Origin: an uncultured Candidatus Melainabacteria bacterium
GTDB lineage: Bacteria; Cyanobacteriota; Vampirovibrionia; LMEP-6097
Length of the DNA: 23,163 bases
Assembly: GCA_937927525.1 (NCBI GenBank)
Contig: CALBDR010000267.1
Span: forward strand, 1 to 23,163
Reading direction: 5' to 3'
In this document: positions 7,172 through 13,915 of the stretch, in pieces
Numbering within the stretch: the stretch's first letter is position 1
How the letters are laid out: the number at the start of each line of letters is the position of its first letter
The notes under the pieces: model-generated
What the model was told of the DNA's origin: nothing
Database searches by the model: none
The model's input: the letters and a program-made list of their open reading frames with translations, nothing else
Position numbers and translations under genes: made by a program

Positions 7172-7747
7172 GTGTTTAAGTATTTAAATATTCCGAATTT
7201 TATCTGTATTTTTCGTGTTTTATGTGCTGTAATTTTTTGTATTTTTTGTTTTCAAGGGCTAAATATTTCTGATGAATCGTTACATCTAAGTTCAGCGACA
7301 GTGAAACTGTTTTATTCTGTTTCAATAATTTTTGTAATAATACTGGATGGACTTGATGGAGTCGTGGCAAGGGCTTTAAAGCAAGAAACAGAATTCGGGG
7401 CTAAGTTAGATATTTTTTGTGATCGTTTAGTTGAAAATATTTATTTAATTTTCTTCGTGTTTTTTCTTAAGTCTTTAGCATGGTGGGTTTTAGCCTTTTT
7501 TATTGTGCGTGGTTTGTTAGTGGATCTTATTAGTTTTAAGCAAGTAAAACCGCTGGGGAATAGTTTTTTGCGTTCTAGTCGTTTTATGAGAGGCTTTTAT
7601 GGCTTTTTGAAGGTTTTACTCTTCGTTTTTTTAGTTTGGCAGCCAGCTTTATTTCATGCTTTGCCATTAAATCTTACTGAGTATACAGTAATTCTGACTT
7701 TGATAGTTTCTAGCTTGAGGGCTTTGCCTAGTTTCTTGGATTCTTAA
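7172..7747 (+). CDS. CDP-alcohol phosphatidyltransferase family membrane protein
   Basis: The protein should transfer a phosphatidyl group from a CDP-lipid to an alcohol at the membrane (phosphatidylglycerophosphate synthase or a close relative). The full active-site signature is present: D-G-L-D-G-V-V-A-R, eight residues, G, three residues, D, three residues, D. This places Asp59, Asp62, Gly63, Arg67, Gly76, Asp80 and Asp84. The NIPNFICIFR start at 6-15 is typical of PgsA-like enzymes. Several membrane helices flank the motif (about 12-30, 45-60, 88-115, 140-160, 170-185). At 191 residues it fits the family. The alcohol substrate cannot be told from sequence alone. GTG is the start, supported by a leaderless-type promoter. 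The next gene on the same strand starts 57 bp later. Confidence 0.88.
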   Translation: MFKYLNIPNFICIFRVLCAVIFCIFCFQGLNISDESLHLSSATVKLFYSVSIIFVIILDGLDGVVARALKQETEFGAKLDIFCDRLVENIYLIFFVFFLKSLAWWVLAFFIVRGLLVDLISFKQVKPLGNSFLRSSRFMRGFYGFLKVLLFVFLVWQPALFHALPLNLTEYTVILTLIVSSLRALPSFLDS

Positions 7748-7804
7748 GAAAAAACGTAAAATCGAAATACTAATTATGTTATTATCTTGCTTACTGGTGT
7801 TTCT

Positions 7805-9910
7805 ATGTCTAATGTTAATCCACCTAGTTCTGCTAAGCCATTTCTCCCCACTAATACTTTAAGAAGTTTGAAGGGCTTATCAGAGCGTGTCAAAAAAAAA
7901 TTAAAGCCTTTGTCTTTTTTTAATTCATCTACAGTAGACTTTCCTAGATTAGATGACCCTAGAAATAATGGAGTAAGAGAATGTTTAGAAGCTAACCGTT
8001 TTTATAATTTACCAGCCTTAAATGATGATCAGGGACGAAGGTTGCCGCATAAAGTTTTTCCCTCTAACGAATATGAAATAGACTCAAATGCATTAAAACA
8101 TGACTACCCTTTAGCGGCTATTCTAGGAAGCTTATCTGCAAATAAAGTAAGAGCAATTTATAGGGAAAGTGAAAGGGCGCATGGTATTCACTTTAGTAAT
8201 AAAACATTAGGTAGTGATGCTAAATCTAAACTTAAAGAGCTTACCGAAAATTCTCCAGGTATGGGCGTTTCTATGCGTTATCAAGTAGCTTTGAATAGAT
8301 TATTGAATGATAAATACATTCAACAGCGTAACTATACTTTAAAACCAGAGTTACGTGAATTGATTTATAAATATTTCCCAATTCAAAAGTTTAAGTTAAA
8401 ACCTGAGTTATTACCTAGAAAAAAAGGGCTGAAACATTGTTTAAGATTGTATTTAAACAATTTGAAGAATTATGAGCCTTCGCTGTATAAACTTTGTAGT
8501 AATATTACTGATTCTCTAAATGAGCAAAAACCTTTAGCCTCAGATACTAATTCCTATATAAGTATTGCTGCTTATCAAAGTGAAACAAATCTCCCTAATC
8601 TTTTAGATAAGCTCTTTAAGCAAGATTTTAATAAAGAAAAAACTCCGATTTATATTTTTGTGAATGGTTCTGATCAGAAGCAAATAGATAAAAGATTGTC
8701 TGAAATATCTGAATTTAAAGATAAGTTAAACCTTAGAATCATGTCCTCAAAACTAGATTTCCCATACCGTAACGGTTTAAAGACTATCCCTGCTACTGTA
8801 GCAGCAATGGATTTAGCAAGAAATCATGATTTTAGTAATGATGATTCAGATCCAGCTGCAATTTTTTTAGACGCTGATATTTTAGATTTCCCAGAAACTA
8901 ATCATATATCAAAAATGATCTCTAATATACATTCAGGTAAGATTAGGCTTGGAACTTTTGTGCATGTTGATGAAAAACAGCTCTATGAAAAGAATTCTTA
9001 TTATCCTTTGTTGCAGATTCTTGATTATGCACTATATAACATTAATTCAGGATTAAATATACTAGATAGAAGATATAATCCTGGACAGAGGTCTGAAGTA
9101 GAAACTAGTATAGATAATTCAGGTGCTCATAATGTTTATTCTGCTATGTTGATGTATTTAACAGGAGGTATTAAAGCTCATACTAATAATGAAGATACTG
9201 ACTGGACAAAAAGAGCAAGTTCAGCTTTAGCGCAAACTCATTTAAATTCTTTTTTTAATTATTCTCAATTCTTGAATGCTATTACTACTCAAGATGTAAA
9301 ATCTGTTCCACACGATGAGGGTTTTTATGCTAGGTTACTTGAAACAGAAAGACCTATTACAGATATATGGAATAACCATGATTTAATTCGAGGCGAAACT
9401 TCTGATAATGAACCTATTGTGGCTTTTCATGACCCTGAATATAAAAAATTTGTGATAAATGTATACGGTGATCGTTCAAAAGAAGAAGAGGCTAAATCTC
9501 TTGAATCTGAGTTGCTGAGTATTAGCGGTGTTCCAGTGAGATCTCTCGATGATTTATTGGATGAATCATTCCCAGCTTATAAAGAATTTCTATCTGATAT
9601 TCCTGTAGAAAGATTGGCTATGGATATAAAATCACTATATAAATATCTATACCTAGGTATTAAAGAAATCGACTCTAAGCTTTATCCAGAATTTAAAGAT
9701 TCAAATAAAATTCAATCAGCGGCTCTAACTAACCACGCATATATTTTGATGTCTAATCTGTGCTTATATTTAGAAAAATTGGTTGAGGAGAATACATCAT
9801 TACCAGATAAAGATAAGATATTTTTTGCAAATTTTGTTCAAGATTTGTTTTTAGACTTACATCGAGCGAAAGATAAGTTTGATCTTCAGCAAGGGAAAAG
9901 GATAGTGTAA
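7805..9910 (+). CDS. Large protein with embedded GT-A glycosyltransferase-like domain
   Basis: Only the middle of this 701-residue protein is recognisable. Residues about 250-475 look like a GT-A (family 2-like) glycosyltransferase: ISIAAYQSETNLPNLLDKL opens the nucleotide-sugar fold, IYIFVNGS follows as the next strand, a DxD motif lies in FLDADILDF (Asp356, Asp358), and TGGIKAHTNNEDTDW (near 453-467) resembles the acceptor-side ED motif. About 245 residues before it and 225 after it match nothing I know; both are helical and charged, and there is no signal peptide or membrane segment. I use the ATG at 7805. An in-frame TTG at 7787 with TATGTT 6 nt before it is an alternative. Neither has a Shine-Dalgarno site. 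It ends 6 bp before the convergent GH97 gene, which also acts on sugars. The sugar donor and acceptor are unknown. Confidence 0.65.
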   Translation: MSNVNPPSSAKPFLPTNTLRSLKGLSERVKKKLKPLSFFNSSTVDFPRLDDPRNNGVRECLEANRFYNLPALNDDQGRRLPHKVFPSNEYEIDSNALKHDYPLAAILGSLSANKVRAIYRESERAHGIHFSNKTLGSDAKSKLKELTENSPGMGVSMRYQVALNRLLNDKYIQQRNYTLKPELRELIYKYFPIQKFKLKPELLPRKKGLKHCLRLYLNNLKNYEPSLYKLCSNITDSLNEQKPLASDTNSYISIAAYQSETNLPNLLDKLFKQDFNKEKTPIYIFVNGSDQKQIDKRLSEISEFKDKLNLRIMSSKLDFPYRNGLKTIPATVAAMDLARNHDFSNDDSDPAAIFLDADILDFPETNHISKMISNIHSGKIRLGTFVHVDEKQLYEKNSYYPLLQILDYALYNINSGLNILDRRYNPGQRSEVETSIDNSGAHNVYSAMLMYLTGGIKAHTNNEDTDWTKRASSALAQTHLNSFFNYSQFLNAITTQDVKSVPHDEGFYARLLETERPITDIWNNHDLIRGETSDNEPIVAFHDPEYKKFVINVYGDRSKEEEAKSLESELLSISGVPVRSLDDLLDESFPAYKEFLSDIPVERLAMDIKSLYKYLYLGIKEIDSKLYPEFKDSNKIQSAALTNHAYILMSNLCLYLEKLVEENTSLPDKDKIFFANFVQDLFLDLHRAKDKFDLQQGKRIV

Positions 9911-9916
9911 GCTCGT

Positions 9917-12034
9917 TTATTCTCGTGCTTTAAAACTAATAGCTACCCCACCTCCAGCTTCGAGCCTTAAATCCAGAGAATCGGAACTACTCAAATCTTT
10001 TTCTATAATCTCATAAGCTTCTGGATTCTTTTCGTAATGTGCATCTGCAGCATCTTTATAAATAGTCGCCTTATAGTCTGTATTAGGAGCTAAAAAGTCT
10101 AAGCTTATAGTTAAATCACGCGCTTCTTCATTAGTAAGTGCCCCTAGGAACCAGTTCTCAGAATTTTTATCTTTTCTAGCTGTAACTATATAGTCACCGA
10201 TTTCAGCATCTAATATTTCTGTTTTTGACCAGTCTACTGGAACGTCTTCTATAAATTTAAAAGCAGGGTGCTTTTCATAATTACTAAGCAAGTCAGAAGC
10301 CATCTGAAGAGGGCTATAGAGCACTACATAAAGAGCAAGCTGCCTTGCAAGAGTGCTATGCATTCCACCTGGATTATCTAAGCCACCGATTTTATTCCAG
10401 AGCTTTCTTTTTTTAAAAGGAGTTTCACTAAAATCCAAATCAAAGATTCCAGGTGTGTAATCCATAGGTCCTGCTATTCCACGGGTGAATGGTATTAAGC
10501 AGGTGTGAAAAGGTGGGTTGCCATCACTCCAAGCATTCCATTCCATACCTCTCACACCTTCGTGGCTCATTAAATTAGGATAAGTTCTCTGTAAACCTGT
10601 AGGTTTAATCGGCTCATGAACATTTAAAGTGATTTTATGCTTAGCAGCTGCTTTGAGAACATCATTGTAATGCTTAACCATTCTTTGACCATGATGGAAA
10701 TAAGGTTTTTTATTTGTACCAAAAGGAGTTCCAGCATAACCGGTTTTAACAGCATTGACACCATTTCTGTCATAGAGCTTGAATGCCTCATCTAATCTTT
10801 TTTCGAAGCTCTCAAATTGTCCACCAGTCTCGCAGTGACCTATGAGTTCTATGTCGTTTTCATCTGCAAATTTTGCAACTTCTTCTGGATTAAAATCATC
10901 ATATGGTGAAACGTAGTCAAAATTATCGTCTTGGTACCACTGTTCCCAGCCTTTATTCCAGCCTTCGACTAAAACACCATCAAAACCATGTTTTTTAGCA
11001 AACTTTATATATTTTTTACTATTTTTAGTATTGGCATCGTGGCGACCATTTTGTCCCCATGTGGCGATACCTAAATGCATAGACCACCAAATCCCAATAT
11101 ATTTAAGAGGTTTAATAAAGCTGGTATCTTTAATTTTATTAGCTTCATTCAGATTTAAAATCATTCTTGATTTTAAAAGTTCTTCTGGGGTTCTACTGAT
11201 GATAAGCATTCGCCAAGGGCTTTGCATTGGTGCAGAAGTTCTAACTTTATCTCCATTATTCCATGGTACTAAGTCTGCTTCAAAAGCAAAATCTGAGTAA
11301 GGAGAATCCTTTACTGGGATTACTGTCATTCCTGCATAATTTTGAAGATTAGCTTCGTGGAGGCTTATGTAATAACTCTGATCCGGGCTTTGCATTGTTA
11401 TAGGAGTGTTCGCTCCTTTCCAGTTTTTTTGTCTAGAGTGTCCATGATGACTGTTTTTTGCAGCTTCTGGGATTTGTGAAATGTTACTTTCATTATAAAT
11501 AAATTCGTAAGTATCGTAGTCACTAGGAATCCACCAAGCTCTATGATTCTCAGTAAAGTTAAAAGTGCTTTTCTCATCAATGATAGTAAAATCTTTTAGA
11601 TTTTTCTGTTCAGGTATTTCGTATCTAAAAGCTATTCCATCATTAAAAGCTTTGAATCTTAGATTCATTTTGCGTTTAAGGCTTGTTATTTCTTGAAGCT
11701 CAATAAAAAGTTCTTGGTATTCATTCTCTATTTCAGACTCTTCACCCCAGATAGGTTTCCAGCTTTCTTTAAAATTTGAGATTTTAGAATTAACAATATC
11801 AAAGTTTTCTAATAAGTCGTTATTAGTTTTCAAATCTAGTCCTAGAGAAGAATAACTAATGATTTCTGTTTCACCTAGTTTTACACTATAGAGTGGTGAT
11901 TTTGCATCACAAAGTTTAAAATCTAGACTGATTTCTTTATTAGGTGATTTAATTGATAATATTTTATTACTCTTTTTTGAACAAGAGAAACTAATAAGGA
12001 TTAGACTTAGAATAAGTAGGATGCATCTTTGCAT
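9917..12034 (-). CDS. GH97 family alpha-glucoside hydrolase, SusB-like, probable lipoprotein
   Basis: Glycoside hydrolase family 97 enzymes cut alpha-glucosides or alpha-galactosides. The 705-residue protein has an N-terminal beta-sandwich region (about 25-305), a catalytic barrel (310-600; GIWWSMHLGIATWG, VLVEGWNKGWEQWY, NVHEPIKPTGLQRTYPNLM) and a C-terminal beta domain. Family knowledge separates retaining members, with a nucleophilic Asp, from inverting SusB-type members. Here the nucleophile position reads VKTGY (Gly432). Glu402 (HCETGG), Glu474 (HEP) and Glu498 (GMEW) are spaced 72 and 24 apart, close to the SusB catalytic glutamates. This predicts an inverting alpha-glucosidase. The first 18 residues form a hydrophobic signal ending in ISFSC, a loose lipobox with Cys18, so it is likely a lipoprotein. 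It starts 3 bp after msrA, with its own -10 box overlapping the msrA stop. Confidence 0.88.
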   Translation of the reverse strand: MQRCILLILSLILISFSCSKKSNKILSIKSPNKEISLDFKLCDAKSPLYSVKLGETEIISYSSLGLDLKTNNDLLENFDIVNSKISNFKESWKPIWGEESEIENEYQELFIELQEITSLKRKMNLRFKAFNDGIAFRYEIPEQKNLKDFTIIDEKSTFNFTENHRAWWIPSDYDTYEFIYNESNISQIPEAAKNSHHGHSRQKNWKGANTPITMQSPDQSYYISLHEANLQNYAGMTVIPVKDSPYSDFAFEADLVPWNNGDKVRTSAPMQSPWRMLIISRTPEELLKSRMILNLNEANKIKDTSFIKPLKYIGIWWSMHLGIATWGQNGRHDANTKNSKKYIKFAKKHGFDGVLVEGWNKGWEQWYQDDNFDYVSPYDDFNPEEVAKFADENDIELIGHCETGGQFESFEKRLDEAFKLYDRNGVNAVKTGYAGTPFGTNKKPYFHHGQRMVKHYNDVLKAAAKHKITLNVHEPIKPTGLQRTYPNLMSHEGVRGMEWNAWSDGNPPFHTCLIPFTRGIAGPMDYTPGIFDLDFSETPFKKRKLWNKIGGLDNPGGMHSTLARQLALYVVLYSPLQMASDLLSNYEKHPAFKFIEDVPVDWSKTEILDAEIGDYIVTARKDKNSENWFLGALTNEEARDLTISLDFLAPNTDYKATIYKDAADAHYEKNPEAYEIIEKDLSSSDSLDLRLEAGGGVAISFKARE

Positions 12035-12047
12035 GCTCTATATTTTA
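12035..12047 (-). promoter_or_regulatory. Leaderless promoter of the GH97 gene
   Basis: On the minus strand TAAAAT (12047-12042) is followed by ATAGAGC and the ATG at 12034, a 7-nt gap. The hexamer lies inside the last codons of msrA and runs into its TAG stop, so a coding sequence doubles as promoter. No Shine-Dalgarno sequence precedes the ATG. Confidence 0.65.
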
Positions 12048-12574
12048 CAGCTATTTCCCCATGTTTTTGCAAGAAAATCTTCTCTTCCAGATCCTTTTCG
12101 ATACATTTCATAGTGCATTGTGTTCTTTTTATAGTATTCACGGTGATATTCTTCTGCCACATAAAAAATAGGCGCTTCTAAAATTTCTGTAACTACCGGT
12201 TTATCAAATTTTTTTGACTCATCTAAGGCTTTTTTAGATTCTTTTGCGATTTCTTTTTGTTCATCGTCGAGATAAAAAATAGCAGTTTTATATTGAGGTC
12301 CTTTATCAGCGAACTGACCATATGGATCAGTTGGGTCAATTTCACGCCAAAATGTTTCAACTAATTCTTTATAATTAACTTTTTCTTCATTGAAGCTAAC
12401 TTCTATAGCTTCATAGTGCTTAGTGGTTCCTAAAGATACTGCTTCGTAGTTAGCATTGTATGCTTCATCACCGATATAACCTGGTAAAACTTCTGTGACT
12501 CCAGGGATTTTAGCAAATGTGCTCTCTGTGCACCAGAAGCAACCGCCGGCAAATATTGCTTTTTTAATGGACAT
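12038..12574 (-). CDS. msrA: Peptide-methionine (S)-S-oxide reductase
   Basis: MsrA repairs the S-epimer of methionine sulfoxide in proteins, using thioredoxin-type electrons. The 178-residue sequence has the catalytic motif GGCFWCTES at 10-18 (nucleophile Cys12, with Cys15 nearby). Further family segments are VTEVLPGYIG at 25-34, TKHYEAIEVSF near 51-61, FWREIDPTDPYGQFADKGPQYKTAIF near 75-100 and EEYHREYYKKN near 141-151. A C-terminal Cys176 could serve as resolving cysteine. Length is normal. It has its own -10 box 7 nt upstream, immediately after the stop of the flagellar gene, and is followed 3 bp later by the GH97 gene, also separately promoted. Confidence 0.95.
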   Translation of the reverse strand: MSIKKAIFAGGCFWCTESTFAKIPGVTEVLPGYIGDEAYNANYEAVSLGTTKHYEAIEVSFNEEKVNYKELVETFWREIDPTDPYGQFADKGPQYKTAIFYLDDEQKEIAKESKKALDESKKFDKPVVTEILEAPIFYVAEEYHREYYKKNTMHYEMYRKGSGREDFLAKTWGNSCKI

Positions 12575-12587
12575 GTAAAATATTTTA
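12575..12587 (-). promoter_or_regulatory. Leaderless promoter of msrA
   Basis: On the minus strand TAAAAT (12587-12582), preceded by TGA as in an extended -10 box, is followed by ATTTTAC and the ATG at 12574. It fits into the 17-bp gap after the flagellar gene. No Shine-Dalgarno sequence is present. Confidence 0.65.
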
Positions 12588-12591
12588 TCAA

Positions 12592-13338
12592 TTAAATTCT
12601 ACCGACATCCATAATGAGTCTAAGTGTATCTACCTGAGACTTCATCACTTTTTGATTGGCTTCATAATTTCTCATAGTTTTAATCATGTCAGTAGACATT
12701 TTTACAGCACTAACATTTGAGTCTTCTAAGAAGCCTTGATGGAAAGTATCTTGAGTGCCTTGATTCATAACTAAATTGTCATCATTTAAATCATATTTGT
12801 CACCTTCCATTCGTAAAATTCCAGCTCCTTGCGGGAATTCAAATGTTCCTAGACGAGTTAAAATTTGTCCATCTACCATAAACGAACCGTCTTTAGTTAT
12901 ATCTATCATTTTGCTAGTTGGATCTAAGACTATAGGCGCTAGACCATCGTCAAGTAATTTGTCACCATGTATATTAGTCACAAATCCATCTCTGTCAATG
13001 GTGAAATGTCCGTTTCTAGTGTATTGAATATCTCCATCTGGATTTTCTACAGGAAAGAAACCAGGTCCCGTGATAGCGATATCTAGTGGGTTTTCTGTGA
13101 TTCTAAGCGGCCCTTGTTCGAAGTTATATCTGGTGGTGTGAACGTTGACACCATTATTCATAATACCTAGGGTTTTATGGTTATCTCCTCTAACTACCCT
13201 AGGCACGAAACTTCTAAAACTGATATTTTCTGTTTTATAACCACTAGTATTGATGTTCGCAAGATTATCAGCAAGGATTTGTTGCTGAATGGCTTGCATT
13301 TTCATTGCACTACTAGATGCGTAAATTCCTCTTAGCAC
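12592..13338 (-). CDS. Flagellar hook-basal body rod protein, FlgF/FlgG family
   Basis: These proteins build the axial rod of the flagellar basal body in the periplasm and leave the cell through the flagellar export apparatus. The 248-residue sequence has the conserved N-terminal helix segment (MLRGIYASSSAMKMQAIQQQ at 1-20, then ADNLANINTSGYKTE at 23-37), a central FEQGPLRITENPLDIAITGPGFF near 73-95, and the C-terminal segment GFLEDSNVSAVKMSTDMI near 201-218 with YEANQKVMKSQVDTLRLIMD near 223-242. FlgF and FlgG are hard to separate here, so no symbol is given. Start is GTG at 13338, required by the conserved first residues. A weak CATATT lies 6 nt upstream. No other flagellar gene is in the window, which is unusual since rod genes usually cluster. 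Confidence 0.9.
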   Translation of the reverse strand: MLRGIYASSSAMKMQAIQQQILADNLANINTSGYKTENISFRSFVPRVVRGDNHKTLGIMNNGVNVHTTRYNFEQGPLRITENPLDIAITGPGFFPVENPDGDIQYTRNGHFTIDRDGFVTNIHGDKLLDDGLAPIVLDPTSKMIDITKDGSFMVDGQILTRLGTFEFPQGAGILRMEGDKYDLNDDNLVMNQGTQDTFHQGFLEDSNVSAVKMSTDMIKTMRNYEANQKVMKSQVDTLRLIMDVGRI

Positions 13339-13442
13339 TATACCAATATGCGCAGAATTGACTTTAGAGCTTTAGACTTTTATATTTAAAAGTTAATAAC
13401 AAGATACGCTATTAAGACTAATCTATAGATATTTATAGAAAA

Positions 13443-13467
13443 CCCCCTCACTTTTTAGGTGAGGGGG
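13443..13467 (-). terminator. Terminator-like hairpin after the 13-codon ORF
   Basis: CCCCCTCAC (13443-13451) pairs perfectly with GTGAGGGGG (13459-13467) across a 7-nt loop; one more A-T pair can extend it. On the minus strand the stem is followed by TTTTCT, a short U-tract, so the orientation fits termination of minus-strand transcription coming from the small ORF. It lies about 100 bp before the flagellar gene and could also act as an attenuator for it. Confidence 0.6.
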
Positions 13468-13496
13468 TAGAAGTTCACGATGCGGCAGGTATTTAT

Positions 13497-13538
13497 TTAT
13501 TGCTCATGATTTTTTTGCCGTTCGTTTTGGTTTTTCAT
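13497..13538 (-). CDS. Possible 13-codon leader or micro-gene
   Basis: On the minus strand an ATG at 13538 opens MKNQNERQKNHEQ and stops at TAA (13499-13497). The perfect Shine-Dalgarno sequence AAGGAGG (13550-13544) lies 5 nt before the ATG, the strongest ribosome site in the window and in sharp contrast to the many leaderless genes. The peptide is very polar, without runs of one regulatory amino acid. A GC-rich hairpin with a short U-tract follows about 30 nt after the stop, and a possible GATAAT -10 lies at 13582-13577. It could be a free-standing tiny protein, a leader peptide controlling the flagellar gene, or part of a small RNA. The function is unknown. Confidence 0.45.
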   Translation of the reverse strand: MKNQNERQKNHEQ

Positions 13539-13824
13539 TCTTTCCTCCTTCCTTTTTTTGCTCGTTAAATTGGGAGATTATCTAACGCTACTTTCATTTG
13601 CACGATCTTTATTTGAAAAAATTGAGTTTAGATAAAACTCTTTAGTTTATTGTGTTTGAAAGAATTGTTTATTTTTGTAAGAAATGGTTCCAAGCTTCCA
13701 TACGCTTCTGGTAACTAATCTCTAATTTGCAGTACAAGATTTTAATTTCTTTTCTTGTTAATTTTTATGTCCTCGATCCAATCTAAATAACACGAAAAAG
13801 ATTATTTAATAATTTGTAAGAGGC

Positions 13825-13854
13825 TTACAGTCTTTTGTACGATTGTGCTATAAA
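13825..13854 (+). promoter_or_regulatory. Promoter of gpmI
   Basis: TTACAG (13825-13830) and TATAAA (13849-13854) are separated by 18 bp, with TG one base before the -10 hexamer. A transcript starting near 13861 would have a leader of about 55 nt that ends in the Shine-Dalgarno sequence AAGGAG (13905-13910). This is the ordinary promoter-leader type, in contrast to the leaderless sites. Confidence 0.5.
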
Positions 13855-13915
13855 TAAAAAAAAGTCGAAAAAATAGCTGACAAAGTTGTCTTCATATATC
13901 TTAAAAGGAGATGTG

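Larger units (their letters stand above)
13339..13915. other. 577-bp gene-poor region between the flagellar gene and gpmI
   Basis: This is the longest gap in the window. It holds, from left to right: a GC-rich hairpin at 13443-13467, a 13-codon minus-strand ORF with a strong Shine-Dalgarno sequence at 13497-13550, AT-rich sequence with a possible imperfect hairpin at about 13686-13716, and the gpmI promoter and leader (13825-13915). Between 13600 and 13820 I see no convincing gene on either strand. Confidence 0.6.

Noticed and set aside
13684..13725. Plus-strand 13-codon ORF starting ATG GTT CCA in the gene-poor region
   Set aside because: There is no Shine-Dalgarno sequence and no -10 box at the leaderless distance, and it overlaps a possible imperfect hairpin; chance is the simplest explanation.
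13879..13890. Short inverted repeat GACAA-AG-TTGTC in the gpmI leader as an operator
   Set aside because: Five-base arms with a two-base centre are expected by chance and no second copy was seen near another gene.
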